This document shows positions 1 through 8,157 of a stretch of 64,000 bases of DNA, piece by piece. A program made the translations under genes and the position numbers. The stretch is from the NCBI RefSeq assembly GCF_002270415.1, contig NZ_NNRI01000013.1, forward strand, positions 310,001 to 374,000, written 5' to 3'. This stretch comes from Mesorhizobium sophorae. Lineage in GTDB: Bacteria; Pseudomonadota; Alphaproteobacteria; Rhizobiales; Rhizobiaceae. The stretch's first letter is position 1. Each line of letters begins with the position of its first letter. The notes beneath the pieces are model-generated. The model was not told the origin of the DNA. It did not search any database and saw nothing but the letters and a program-made list of their open reading frames with translations.

Positions 1-149
1 CAAACGGACTCGACCAGAAGACGATGCAGGCGAAATCCGTGCCGGGCCTGTTTTTCATTGGCGAAGTCGTCGATGTCACGGGCTGGCTGGGCGGTTATAA
101 TTTCCAGTGGGCGTGGTCGTCCGGCTGGGTTGCGGGGCAAGCGGCCTAA
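1..149 (+). CDS. C-terminal end of a BaiN/HI0933-family FAD oxidoreductase (partial)
   Basis: The window opens inside a plus-strand reading frame that ends with TAA at 147-149. The 48 visible residues contain GLFFIGEVVDVTGWLGGYN followed by an AWSSGWVAGQAA tail. This is the typical C-terminus of the NAD(P)/FAD-dependent HI0933/BaiN (YhiN) family, where the FIGE segment contacts FAD. The N-terminal Rossmann fold lies outside the window, so completeness cannot be judged. Cellular substrate is unknown; proteins of this family are usually cytoplasmic flavoproteins. The assignment rests only on this C-terminal signature. Confidence 0.75.
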   Translation, partial: NGLDQKTMQAKSVPGLFFIGEVVDVTGWLGGYNFQWAWSSGWVAGQAA

Positions 150-171
150 AGCACCAAAAGTGGCGACGATG

Positions 172-566
172 CTACTTCCGTGCCTTCGCCAGCGCTTTCT
201 TCTTCTTTTTGGCCTGGTTGTAATCGATGGCGGCCCGGACGAGGTCTTTCAGCGCGCTCTCGTCGAGCTCATCGTCCTCGAAAAGATCGATCGCACGCCA
301 CACTTTGCCGTCCAAACCCGCGTTGAAGAGCTTGCCGGGATCCGGGAGGCTGGCGCTTGGGAAAAGGTCAGTTTCACCTTGTCCTTGTGGGCGTTGCCGA
401 CGGCGATCATTCCGTCGCGGGACCACACCGGGCTTCCCATCCACTTCCACTCCTCGATGATCTCGCCATCGACTTCAAGAATGGTCCTGCGGACGCCGGC
501 GAGTGTCTTGCCACGCCAGTCCGCGAGGCCCGCGATCAACTGGTCGATCTGTTGCGATGGAGTCAT
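172..566 (-). pseudogene. DUF1801 family protein, frameshifted
   Basis: Two overlapping minus-strand frames together give one DUF1801 (YdhG-like) protein. The first frame starts at 566 (MTPSQQIDQL...) and carries the WKWMGSPVWSRDG core. It loses homology after KLTFSQ. The second frame resumes with ASLPDPGKLFNAG and ends in a lysine-rich tail at 172. Restoring one G in the CCAAGCGCC stretch near 352-358 would join them as SQGASLPDPGK, so the break looks like a single-base deletion. Function of DUF1801 proteins is not well defined. The lesion is either a real pseudogene or a sequencing error. Confidence 0.75.
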
Positions 567-608
567 CGGGTGCCTTCCTCTGCCACAATGCGTTCTATTT
601 ACCGCGCA

Positions 609-1001
609 TTACCAACGCGCCAGCTGGGTGATCTGGACGAGGTTGCCGCAGGTGTCGTTCAGCTGGGCGATGGTCGAGCCGGTCACCTCAGTCGGCGGCA
701 TGGTGAACTCGCCACCGCTCGCCTTGATGCGCTCGTAGTCACCCTTCACGTTGTCGGTGAAGAACATGACGGCGGGCTGGCCCTGCTTGAAGATGGCTTG
801 CTGATAGGCCTTGGCGGCCGGGTTGTCGTTGAGCGCGAGTTGCAGCTCGGTTCCATCGGGCTCTTCGGCCGAAGCCACGGTCAGCCAGCGATAGGGTCCA
901 TTGCTGAAGTCGGCCTTCTTGGTGAGGCCGAGCACTTCAGTATAGAAGCGCAGGGCGTTTTCCTGGTCGTCCACATAGACGCTGGTCAGCTTGATCTTCA
1001 T
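609..1001 (-). CDS. VOC (glyoxalase/bleomycin resistance) family protein
   Basis: A 130-residue protein beginning MKIKLTSVYVDDQENALRFY. It has the single VOC-domain layout: a beta strand, then FYTEVLGL near residue 20, a central GTELQLALN strand, and a C-terminal DTCGNLVQITQL segment where a metal-ligand acidic residue is often found. The usual second-half ending D..GN is present. VOC proteins act as metal-dependent lyases, isomerases or dioxygenases, or bind toxic compounds; the substrate cannot be read from sequence. It lies between two broken DUF1801 genes in the same orientation, an arrangement common for small stress or detoxification genes in rhizobia. Confidence 0.85.
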   Translation of the reverse strand: MKIKLTSVYVDDQENALRFYTEVLGLTKKADFSNGPYRWLTVASAEEPDGTELQLALNDNPAAKAYQQAIFKQGQPAVMFFTDNVKGDYERIKASGGEFTMPPTEVTGSTIAQLNDTCGNLVQITQLARW

Positions 1002-1078
1002 CGCTATTTCTCCTCTGTCCGCCCTGTCGGAAGGGCGTGGTTTGAATTGTGCTGGCAGGCTTCAATCAATCCGCGCGG

Positions 1079-1530
1079 CTAAGGGATCCAGCCGGGGCTG
1101 GCGGCGGCCTGCTTCACCCAGTCCGCCATCTGCGCCTCGTCGAACTGGTCGCCTTCGCGGATGTCGATCCAGCGTGCGTCCTTGCTTTTCGCCGTGCCGC
1201 CGGGTGGGACCGGCCGCAACGACATGCCACTGAAGAAGGTCACCTTCACGTAGTGGGTCAGGACACGGTACACCAGCCTTGGCCCTCGATGCCGTAGAAC
1301 GGTGAGTTCCATCTTACGGCCTTGCGTACATCAGGCACGTTGCGCACGATGAGTGCGTCGAGGCGCTCGCCGAGGCCGCGTTTCCAGCCCGGCATTGCAG
1401 CGATATAGGCCTGCACCGGCGCGTCGCCGTCCCCCTTCGCGATTTGCGGGTTGCCGCCCGACAGCAGGACTGGTGCAGCCTTGGACGCGACCTTGGTCGA
1501 TTGCCCCTGCGTCTTGGCCATTCTGCCCAT
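1079..1530 (-). pseudogene. Second DUF1801 family protein, disrupted
   Basis: The first part (MGRMAKTQGQSTKVASK..., start at 1530 or internal ATG at 1521) runs through VRKAVRWNSPFYGIEGQGW and then reaches TGA at 1258-1260. The continuation THYVKVTFFSGMSLRPVPPGG and DARWIDIREGDQFDEAQM lies in another frame and ends at 1079. Between GQGW and THYVKV only 14 nucleotides remain where about 21 would be expected from the family, so a small deletion of about 7 bases fits. This is the second damaged DUF1801 gene within 1.5 kb. The product is probably non-functional. Confidence 0.7.
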
Positions 1531-1532
1531 TC

Positions 1533-1754
1533 CTATGCGCCCGCGCGTTCCCTGCCGTTTCCCTTGGTGGCATACGGCAGCACGAACATGTACAAGCCAC
1601 TGAACAGCAACAAGAAGAGCGGCAAGAGCGGCGAGTAGACGATCCAGGCAGGCGGCTGCCCCAATGCCATGGCAACGAAGTTGGCGATGACGGTCAGCGT
1701 AAAGATGATCGACAGCCAGCGATGAATTTGCCGAACCCACTTGTTCCAGTCCAA
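1533..1754 (-). CDS. Small two-helix inner-membrane protein
   Basis: A 73-residue protein starting MDWNKWVRQIHRWLSI. It has two clear hydrophobic helices, about residues 14-33 (IIFTLTVIANFVAMAL) and 41-61 (SPLLPLFLLLFSGLYMFVL). The tail is short and basic. The ATG is preceded in the minus-strand direction by a GGGAGG-like Shine-Dalgarno. Its stop lies 2 bp from the start of the downstream DUF1801 pseudogene, so the two probably shared a transcript. No function is recognised; small membrane proteins of this type recur in Mesorhizobium-like genomes. Confidence 0.65.
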   Translation of the reverse strand: MDWNKWVRQIHRWLSIIFTLTVIANFVAMALGQPPAWIVYSPLLPLFLLLFSGLYMFVLPYATKGNGRERAGA

Positions 1755-1811
1755 TGAGACCTCCCGTTAAAAACGAGCCGAAGCGGAACCCAGTGATCCG
1801 CTCCGCGGGTT

Positions 1812-2237
1812 TCAATCCATTCGCGCCAGGACCTCAGCCAGGTTTGCAAAGTACTGCCGCCACCCGCTCGTCGCACCCCGGTATGCCTGCTCCTGATCAG
1901 GCCGGAAGCCGGACTGCTCCATGCGCAATCGAGTGCCCGTGCTGGTTGGCATGAGAGTCCATGTGACGACACTCTCGAGGCCATAGGCCTGCCAGGTGTA
2001 GGACAGTGTCTTGTTCGGCTCGATTGCGGTTACCTGACAGTCAACGACGATGCTCACGTCAGGCTGCGGGTCCTTTCGCAGATTGAAACGGTGACCCGCG
2101 ACTGGCTTGAAATCATTCTTCATCAGCCACTCCTCGATCAAATGCGGTTGGGTGAGCGCGCGCCAGATCTTTTCCGGCGGATGAGGTATCTCTCGTTCGA
2201 CAATGACGGAGCGCGTTTCGGTCGCAATGTTGGTCAT
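1812..2237 (-). CDS. SRPBCC/AHSA1-family protein
   Basis: A 141-residue START-like (Bet v 1 fold) protein: VEREIPHPPEKIWRALTQ at residues 14-31, EEWLMKNDFKP, a central GHRFNLRKDP strand, and a C-terminal helix GWRQYFANLAEVLARM. This matches the activator-of-Hsp90 (AHSA1) branch often annotated as toxin or stress proteins. Its ATG overlaps the end of the ArsR gene by 4 bp, so the two are translationally coupled. ArsR-AHSA1 pairs are widespread; the regulator usually controls the operon and the partner binds a small hydrophobic ligand. The ligand is unknown here. Confidence 0.88.
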   Translation of the reverse strand: MTNIATETRSVIVEREIPHPPEKIWRALTQPHLIEEWLMKNDFKPVAGHRFNLRKDPQPDVSIVVDCQVTAIEPNKTLSYTWQAYGLESVVTWTLMPTSTGTRLRMEQSGFRPDQEQAYRGATSGWRQYFANLAEVLARMD

Positions 2238-2557
2238 TGGTCCATTCTATTGAGCAGATTTTCGAGGTCGTCGAACCGGCTCTGCCAGAAAGCCTTCATC
2301 TGGTTCGTCCAGTCAGTCAGCGGTGCAAGTGCGCCGAGTTGGGCGCTGTAATGGGTCTGCCGTCCCTCATGGCGGTCGCGCACCAGGCCGGCGTGCCTCA
2401 GCACGCCGAGGTGCTTTGACACGGCCGGTTGCGAGACCCCCGACTGAGCCGTCAGTGCGCCGACCGTCTGCTCGCCTTCCCGGCACAGGCGCTCGAAGAT
2501 GGCCCGACGCGTCGGATCGGAGAGCGTTCTGAACAGGACATCGTGAGCATTCGTCAT
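2234..2557 (-). CDS. ArsR-family transcriptional regulator
   Basis: A 107-residue winged helix-turn-helix protein. LSDPTRRAIFERL (about 11-23) and VSQPAVSKHLGVLRHAGLV (about 40-58) are the classic ArsR recognition-helix motifs, and the wing follows as RHEGRQTHYSA. The metal-binding ELCVC motif is absent, so it is not an arsenic sensor of the classical type. It is the first gene of the ArsR-SRPBCC pair. It is divergent from the ECF sigma gene across a 151-bp spacer, which should hold its own promoter and operator. Confidence 0.9.
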   Translation of the reverse strand: MTNAHDVLFRTLSDPTRRAIFERLCREGEQTVGALTAQSGVSQPAVSKHLGVLRHAGLVRDRHEGRQTHYSAQLGALAPLTDWTNQMKAFWQSRFDDLENLLNRMDQ

Positions 2558-2708
2558 TGGGATCGATAACTCGGCGGCTATTGATTGACGTATAACCGCA
2601 GGGATATGTATCTGTCAAGCGGGGCAGCGACGGCCACGATCTGCCCGTTTCCAAAAAAATCTTTCCATTGCCCCAAGGAATCGCCATTAGCCTTCGTCCA
2701 ACAGGCAA

Positions 2709-3272
2709 ATGATGGCGATGATGCTGGATGAGAGCGAAGCCTCCGACGCCGAACTGATCGGGCGGGCGAAGGGCGGAGACAGGGGGGCCTTCAGCAAATT
2801 GCTGGAAAGGCACTATGACTTCGTCTATCGCGCCGCCTATCGCTGGTGCGGCAAGAAGGCCGATGCCGAAGACATCGCCCAGGAAGTCTGCGTCCGGCTC
2901 GGCCGGGCTATCCGCGACTATCGCGGCGGCGGCGCCTTCACGACATGGCTCTACTCCGTGACCCTGAACGCCGCGCGCGACATGATGCGCAAGTCCGCTC
3001 GCGATATGGCAAAGACGGAGGCCTACGGCGTTCACGCGCTGATCTCGGGCGAAGCTTCGGCAGAGCCGGAAGACCCGGCCGAGGCATTGTGGGCGGCGGT
3101 GCGGCAACTGCCGGACAAGCAGCGCGACGCCGTGCTGCTGGTTTACGGCGAGGGCTTGAGCCATGCGGCCGCCGCTGAGGCGATGGCGATCTCGGAGGCG
3201 ACGGTTTCCTGGCACATCCATGAAGCGAAGAAACGGCTGAAGACGCTGATGCGCTCGGCCGGGGAAGTGTGA
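2709..3272 (+). CDS. ECF-type RNA polymerase sigma factor
   Basis: A 187-residue sigma-70 family protein of the extracytoplasmic-function class. Region 2 covers about residues 15-85 (HYDFVYRAAYRWCG, DAEDIAQEVCVRL, FTTWLYSVTLNAARD). Region 4 covers about 130-185 (RQLPDKQRDAVLLVYGEGLSHAAAAEAM, then SEATVSWHIHEAKKRLK as the -35-binding helix-turn-helix). Several ATG codons occur at 2709-2724, so the exact start is uncertain by a few residues. The stop overlaps a GTG at 3269 of the downstream VWA gene, showing tight coupling. By analogy with other ECF operons the neighbour may be the sigma regulator. Confidence 0.92.
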   Translation: MMAMMLDESEASDAELIGRAKGGDRGAFSKLLERHYDFVYRAAYRWCGKKADAEDIAQEVCVRLGRAIRDYRGGGAFTTWLYSVTLNAARDMMRKSARDMAKTEAYGVHALISGEASAEPEDPAEALWAAVRQLPDKQRDAVLLVYGEGLSHAAAAEAMAISEATVSWHIHEAKKRLKTLMRSAGEV

Positions 3273-3274
3273 CC

Positions 3275-5422
3275 ATGGTCGACGACAACGAACTCAACAG
3301 ACTGCGCGACATCGCCGCACCGGCGCCGGGCGAGAGCGCGAAGGCTCGCGCCTTCGAAGCCGCCATGCGCGCCTATGACCAGGAAAATATTTCGACCGTG
3401 ACCCAAGGATCGGTTGGCGGGCTTCGTCTCACAGAGCGAGCACAAAAGCTCTGGAGCGAGATCATGCAAAAGAAACTCATTGCCGCGCCGGCTCTTGCCG
3501 GGCTCGTCGCCCTGCCGATCGCCGGATACGCCACCTTCCACATGCTGAGGGAACAGCCGCCGAAATTCGGCGGCGACGAGAAGATCACCGAAACGCTGGC
3601 CGACAAGCCTGCGACGGTGAAGCAGACGACCAACGAGCTCAAGCCGGCCCGGACCGAACTGGAGAAAGACAAGAAGGCCGACGCGGACGTGGAAAGCCGC
3701 GACGCCACAGATGCGCTTGTCGCGCCGGCCTCACCGCCGAAATCCGAATCGACCGTCGCTATCGGCGGCGCACAGAAGGAGGCGGCGACGGGCGCTCCCC
3801 GACAGGATGCTACTGGCGCCGGAAGTGTGGCAATGAATAGTGCACCCCCGGCACCGGCCCCGACAGGTGAATTTGCGCTGGACGGCACTGTAAGCGCCCC
3901 CAGCAAGTCGCGGAGTCTCGCGCCGGCCGAGTCCAAGCTGATGGCGCAGCAGCCAGCCATGGCTCCGGCCGACCAGGTTCAGCCGCAAGAGGAAAACCGC
4001 GACCGCATCGAGGATTTCAAGACCAATCCGGTGCATGCCGCGCTTGAGGATCCGGTCTCGACCTTCTCGATCGATGTCGACACGGCTTCCTATTCCTTCG
4101 TGCGGCGTTCGCTGAAGGAAGGGTTCGTGCCGCAGGCCGATACGGTGCGCGTCGAGGAGATGATCAACTACTTCCCTTATGACTGGAAGGGCCCGGACTC
4201 CGCCACGACGCCGTTCAACTCGACGGTCAGCGTCATGCCGACACCGTGGAACACGCACACCAAGCTGATGCATGTCGCCATCAAGGGTTTTGACGTCAAG
4301 CCGACCGAGCAGCCGAAAGCCAATCTGGTCTTCCTGATCGACGTCTCGGGCTCGATGGACGAGCCGGACAAGCTGCCGCTGCTCAAGTCGGCTTTCCGGC
4401 TTCTGGTCGGCAAATTGAAGGCAGACGACACGATCTCGATCGTGACCTATGCCGGTGAGGCCGGCACCGTGCTGATGCCGACAAAAGTTGCCGAGAAGGA
4501 CAAGATCCTCAATGCCATCGACAATCTGCAGCCCGGCGGCTCGACGGCCGGCGAGGCAGGCATCAAGGAAGCCTACAGGCTTGCCCAGCAATCCTTCGTC
4601 AAGGACGGCGTCAACCGGGTGATGCTCGCCACCGATGGCGACTTCAACGTTGGCCAGACTGATGACGACGACCTGAAGCGGTTGATCGAGAGCGAGCGCA
4701 AGACCGGTGTCTTCCTGTCGGTGTTCGGCTTTGGCCGCGGCAATCTGAACGACCAGATGATGCAGACCATCGCCCAGAACGGCAACGGTACGGCCGCCTA
4801 TATCGACACGCTCGCCGAGGCCGAGAAGGTGCTGGTCGAGGACGCCTCCTCGACGCTGTTCACCATCGCCAAGGACGTGAAGATCCAGGTCGAGTTCAAC
4901 CCGGACAAGGTCTCGGAATACCGGCTGATCGGCTACGAGACCCGGGCGCTCAACCGCGAGGATTTCAACAATGACCGCGTCGATGCCGGCGATATCGGTT
5001 CGGGTCATTCGGTCACCGCGATCTACGAGATCACGCCGAAGGGCAGCGGTGGCGAGCAGATCGATCCGCTGCGCTATGGCCAGGCATCGGTGGACAATGG
5101 GGGCGTCGCCAATGCCGGCGAATATGCCTTCGTCAAGATCCGCTACAAGCTGCCCAACGAGGACGTCTCGAAGCTGATCACCACGCCGGTGACTTCGGCC
5201 AACGAGGTGGCGTCGTTCGACGAGGCCGGCACCGACCAGCGCTTCTCCGTGGCCGTCGCGGCCTTCGGCCAGAAGCTGCGCGACGAGGATGCAACCGCGA
5301 AGTTCGGTTACGACAAGATCATGGAGATTGCCACTGCCGCTCGAGGATCCGACCCGTTTGGGTACAGGTCCGAGTTCCTCTCGCTTGTGCGCCTTGCCTC
5401 GGCGCTGGGCGGAAATCGGTAG
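3275..5422 (+). CDS. Membrane-anchored VWA-domain protein (YfbK type), candidate anti-sigma partner
   Basis: A 715-residue protein (GTG at 3269 is an alternative start; ATG 3275 has GGGGAAG seven bases upstream). Residues 1-67 are hydrophilic and would be cytoplasmic. A transmembrane helix follows at about 68-90 (LIAAPALAGLVALPIAGYA). Then comes a low-complexity Ala/Pro linker to about 250, a von Willebrand region (YfbK N-terminal domain ending in STFSIDVDTASYS), and the VWA fold with MIDAS motif LIDVSGSMD starting at D356. The C-terminus resembles DUF3520. The MIDAS site is intact, so it should bind a divalent cation and a protein ligand in the periplasm. Position directly after an ECF sigma gene suggests the short N-terminal segment could bind the sigma factor; that is inference. 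Confidence 0.88.
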   Translation: MVDDNELNRLRDIAAPAPGESAKARAFEAAMRAYDQENISTVTQGSVGGLRLTERAQKLWSEIMQKKLIAAPALAGLVALPIAGYATFHMLREQPPKFGGDEKITETLADKPATVKQTTNELKPARTELEKDKKADADVESRDATDALVAPASPPKSESTVAIGGAQKEAATGAPRQDATGAGSVAMNSAPPAPAPTGEFALDGTVSAPSKSRSLAPAESKLMAQQPAMAPADQVQPQEENRDRIEDFKTNPVHAALEDPVSTFSIDVDTASYSFVRRSLKEGFVPQADTVRVEEMINYFPYDWKGPDSATTPFNSTVSVMPTPWNTHTKLMHVAIKGFDVKPTEQPKANLVFLIDVSGSMDEPDKLPLLKSAFRLLVGKLKADDTISIVTYAGEAGTVLMPTKVAEKDKILNAIDNLQPGGSTAGEAGIKEAYRLAQQSFVKDGVNRVMLATDGDFNVGQTDDDDLKRLIESERKTGVFLSVFGFGRGNLNDQMMQTIAQNGNGTAAYIDTLAEAEKVLVEDASSTLFTIAKDVKIQVEFNPDKVSEYRLIGYETRALNREDFNNDRVDAGDIGSGHSVTAIYEITPKGSGGEQIDPLRYGQASVDNGGVANAGEYAFVKIRYKLPNEDVSKLITTPVTSANEVASFDEAGTDQRFSVAVAAFGQKLRDEDATAKFGYDKIMEIATAARGSDPFGYRSEFLSLVRLASALGGNR

Positions 5423-5494
5423 TGGTGATGACGGCCGGTTTCTTTCAGATGGGATCGTTCTGATACTGGAAACCGACCCACGGGCGGGTGAGGC

Positions 5495-5533
5495 AGGCCG
5501 GCGAGGGATTCATTCCTTGCCGGCCTTTTTTTG
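5495..5533 (+). terminator. Rho-independent terminator after the sigma/VWA operon
   Basis: A long GC-rich stem, AGGCCGGCGAGGG paired with CCTTGCCGGCCT across a short ATTCATT loop, is followed by a run of seven T. It lies 72 bp after the VWA stop codon and marks the end of the sigma-VWA transcript. Confidence 0.9.
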
Positions 5534-5663
5534 TGGATTGTTAAATTGCGTTGGATTTCCGGTAGATGATCGCAATTTCCTCTTGTTACGCAGAGGCTAA
5601 TGTTTGGGCTTGAGGGGGCCGGAATTGCTGATCAGGACTGTTGCGAACTCGATAACCCGAGAT

Positions 5664-5909
5664 ATGCCGGCACTTGGATCGGCAGCGTCCACGCCATCGG
5701 CGGAATCCAGGCGCATCAGCGATGATGTCGCTCAAGCGCGTAACACCGCCATATCGGCGCTGAACAATGATCGTTTTCGCGTCATGCTGGAGCAGATCTC
5801 CGACCCCACTGCATCGGGCGCACTGATGACGATGCGCGGCGATACGGCCGCCGGCGCCGGTACCGATTTCAAGTCGGCGCAATCGAGCTACGCCGACAAC
5901 AGCGAATAA
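5664..5909 (+). CDS. Hypothetical small protein
   Basis: An open frame beginning MPALGSAASTPSAESRR and ending YADNSE (81 residues). An upstream in-frame TTG at 5604 would add 20 residues. The sequence is hydrophilic, rich in Ala/Ser, with a predicted helical middle (DDVAQARNTAISALNNDRF). No signal peptide, membrane segment or known motif is visible. It sits alone between the terminator of the VWA operon and the convergent bmt gene. Codon use looks coding-like, but an antisense frame also exists, so its reality is uncertain. Confidence 0.35.
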   Translation: MPALGSAASTPSAESRRISDDVAQARNTAISALNNDRFRVMLEQISDPTASGALMTMRGDTAAGAGTDFKSAQSSYADNSE

Positions 5910-5924
5910 TCGGAAACGATAAGG

Positions 5925-6962
5925 TCAGGCCCGGCTGCGGCGACGCTCGCGGCGGGCTTCGCTGGTTTCGACGGTGTTTTCCGTCGCCACCTTGTTGCGC
6001 ATCGGACCGATGCGCTCGACAATCGCGCCAACGGTCGGACGATCCGCCTTGGTGTGCGCGTCGAGTGCCTTGCGCATGGCGGCAAGGTGCTGAAACGAGG
6101 TGCCGCAGCAGCCGCCGACGATTTTCGCACCGGCATCGACGGCAAGCCTGACATAGTCGGCCATCAGTTCCGGCGTGCCGGAATAATGAATCTCGGTGCC
6201 GCGGAATTCGGGAATGCCGCAATTGCCCTTGACGATCACAGTCGCCTCCGGCTTCGCCTCGGTCATGTCGAGCAGCGATGCCAGGATGTCGGAGGCGCCA
6301 ACGCCGCAATTGGCACCGACGCCGAGCGGCGCTTGCGACAAGCCGTCGACGACGCCGTGGATGTCCTTCGGCAGCAGGCCCATCATGGTGCGGCCGGCGG
6401 TGTCGAAGGACCCGGTATAGGTATAGGGCAGGCCGACGCGGATGGCGGCTTGGGCAGCGGCGCGGATCTCGTCGGGAGCCGACATGGTCTCGATCCAGGC
6501 GACTTCGGCGCCACCGGCCTTGAGACCCTCGATCTGTTCGGCAAAGGCGTCGACGGCCTCGTCATAGGTCATGGCGCCAAGCGGCACCAGCAATTCACCG
6601 GTCGGGCCGACCGAGCCGGCGACGATCACCTTGCGGCCGGCCTTGTCGGCGACGGCACGCGCAATCTCGGCGGCGCGCTTGTTCAGCGCGTGCACGCGGT
6701 CCTGCGCATGATGCAGCTTCAGCCGGTGACGGGTGCCGCCGAAGGAATTGGTGAGAATGATGTCGGCGCCCGCATCGACGAAATTCTGGTGCAGGCTGGT
6801 GATGGTGTCGGGCGCCGTCTCGTTCAGCAGTTCCGGTGCTTCGCCAGCCTCCAGCCCCATGGCGAACAGGTTGGTGCCGGTGGCGCCATCGGCCAACAGC
6901 ACGCCCTTTTCAGCCAGCAGCGCATCGATCGGGTTGGTCGTCGTCATCGGATTGGCTTTCAT
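5925..6962 (-). CDS. bmt: Betaine-homocysteine S-methyltransferase
   Basis: A 345-residue homocysteine S-methyltransferase-fold protein (TIM barrel). Landmarks are LLADGATGTNLF at 22-33, LTNSFGG at 70-76, and the zinc-cysteine ligands C219 (GANCGVG) and C285-C286 (VGGCCGTS). These three cysteines bind zinc to activate homocysteine. The methyl donor is glycine betaine, giving dimethylglycine and methionine; mammalian relatives also accept sulfonium betaines. I chose ATG 6962 because a palindromic operator lies just upstream of it; an upstream in-frame ATG at 7010 would place that operator inside the coding region. The downstream dimethylglycine-dehydrogenase-like gene in this window fits the pathway. 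The C-terminus is Arg-rich. Confidence 0.85.
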   Translation of the reverse strand: MKANPMTTTNPIDALLAEKGVLLADGATGTNLFAMGLEAGEAPELLNETAPDTITSLHQNFVDAGADIILTNSFGGTRHRLKLHHAQDRVHALNKRAAEIARAVADKAGRKVIVAGSVGPTGELLVPLGAMTYDEAVDAFAEQIEGLKAGGAEVAWIETMSAPDEIRAAAQAAIRVGLPYTYTGSFDTAGRTMMGLLPKDIHGVVDGLSQAPLGVGANCGVGASDILASLLDMTEAKPEATVIVKGNCGIPEFRGTEIHYSGTPELMADYVRLAVDAGAKIVGGCCGTSFQHLAAMRKALDAHTKADRPTVGAIVERIGPMRNKVATENTVETSEARRERRRSRA

Positions 6963-6982
6963 GTTTCGAACTTCGGATAAGG

Positions 6983-7002
6983 ATATAAAGAAGTCTTTAT
7001 GT
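6983..7002 (-). promoter_or_regulatory. Palindromic operator upstream of bmt (SahR-like)
   Basis: The sequence ATATAAAGAAGTCTTTATGT is an inverted repeat of two 9-bp arms (8 of 9 matching) around a 2-bp centre, ending 20 bp before the bmt start codon. AT-rich palindromes of the AAAGA..TCTTT type are, as I recall, the sites of the SAH-responsive ArsR-family repressor SahR at methionine-cycle genes in Rhizobiales. The palindrome is seen directly; the identity of the regulator is inference. Confidence 0.6.
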
Positions 7003-7081
7003 GTAGTCAATGATATTGCGGCGATTGACTGGCGATGTCGACGGCCGGGCGTTGGGTTGAATGGCCCACGATTGCCGTCGA

Positions 7082-7939
7082 TCAGGCAGAGCTTGATGCG
7101 AAGGACATGTCAGCCAGATTGCGCGCGAAGGCGGCGGCTTCGTGCGGGTTGACGTCGGCGGCACGGATCAGATTGTCGAAATGCTGGGTCAAGGCCTGGA
7201 CCGGCTGGGTGGCGTTCAGCACCACATACATGTCGCCGACATAGATAGCCGCCCGATAGGGGCCGAAGATGGTGAGGGGAATGGAATAGCGCATGCGGCC
7301 GTCATACAGAAACAAGCGGAAGGTTGGGTAGAGATCGTCAAGCAGCGTTGCCATATGGGCGAGTTGTTGTCGGCGGTCGGCCTCCGGAAAACGGTCCCAC
7401 ACGCCTAGGCCGCGGGCAAAGATCTCCAGCGTATGGCGCGGCATGCAGACTTCCATGTCGGTTTCCGGCCGCCGGTTGTAATCGATGCGGTATTGGGTTT
7501 CGTTGGCTTGCGTCAGACGGCTCCTGTTGGTGATGTTGGCTTCGTAGTCGACGAGGGCGTGTGTTCGCAGAAGATCGGGGATGCCGGCCGGCACATAGCG
7601 GATCTTGGTACCGGCAGCCTCGGCGAACCACTTTGCCAGCAGCGTGCGGTCGAAGCCGTCGCGCGCTTCCTCGATCTCCAGGCTTTCGCGGATCTCGCCG
7701 GTGACACCCTCGTCCTGGCTGAGGCCAAGCAGCCAGTCCAGCGACACTTTGAACTCGGCAGCGATATTGAGCAGGGTTTCCGCCCGGGGCAGGCGTGTCG
7801 AGGCGCCGGACAGCAGTTGCGACAGGGCCGACCGATCGATGCCGACCGCGGTCGCGAAAGATGACTGGTTGAGATCGGACCTTGTCAGGAGCAGCTTCAG
7901 ACGCTCCCGAAAGATTGCTGACAGATCTCGTTTGTCCAT
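7082..7939 (-). CDS. XRE-family transcriptional regulator with long C-terminal domain
   Basis: A 285-residue protein starting MDKRDLSAIFRERLKLLL, chosen because a GGAG lies eight bases before this ATG; an upstream ATG at 8041 would add 34 unlikely residues. The N-terminal helix-turn-helix is LNQSSFATAVGIDRSALSQL at about 23-42. The following FKVSLDWLLGL motif is typical of Cro/CI-type proteins. Residues 90-285 form a separate domain with no motif I recognise; it is Arg/Asp-rich and may sense a ligand. The gene is divergent from a fatty acid desaturase with 218 bp between starts, so the desaturase is the obvious target. Confidence 0.85.
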   Translation of the reverse strand: MDKRDLSAIFRERLKLLLTRSDLNQSSFATAVGIDRSALSQLLSGASTRLPRAETLLNIAAEFKVSLDWLLGLSQDEGVTGEIRESLEIEEARDGFDRTLLAKWFAEAAGTKIRYVPAGIPDLLRTHALVDYEANITNRSRLTQANETQYRIDYNRRPETDMEVCMPRHTLEIFARGLGVWDRFPEADRRQQLAHMATLLDDLYPTFRLFLYDGRMRYSIPLTIFGPYRAAIYVGDMYVVLNATQPVQALTQHFDNLIRAADVNPHEAAAFARNLADMSFASSSA

Positions 7940-8020
7940 CACTTGGCTCCGCGAATCAGGAGGAAAAATTTGCGCCAAAGCTGCCGGAATGGACGCCTCA
8001 GGCGTAAATGAATCCCCAAT

Positions 8021-8084
8021 ATTGTTTACAATGTGTAACATGTGCTGTCAAAAATGCGCAATCGCAACATTTTGTACACTTTGT
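8021..8084. promoter_or_regulatory. Candidate operator region between the XRE regulator and the desaturase
   Basis: The AT-rich part of the divergent spacer contains a palindrome ATTGTTTACAAT at 8021-8032, followed by GTGTAACA at 8033-8040 and a related TTTTGTACACTTTG element at 8070-8083. The repeated TTGT/ACA half-sites in an otherwise GC-rich background suggest binding sites for the adjacent XRE protein. No -35/-10 boxes could be assigned with confidence. Confidence 0.4.
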
Positions 8085-8157
8085 CTCGTTGAGTGGAATC
8101 GCTTCTCCTGACACAATGATGTCAGGAACCAGTTGGGGTTCCGGCGACTGAGGGACA

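Noticed and set aside
3731..5008. 425-codon minus-strand open frame inside the VWA gene
   Set aside because: Antisense to a protein with an intact MIDAS motif and a full domain layout.
5586..5882. Minus-strand open frame opposite the small hypothetical gene
   Set aside because: Arg/His-rich with no motif; the plus-strand frame has more protein-like composition, though neither is certain.
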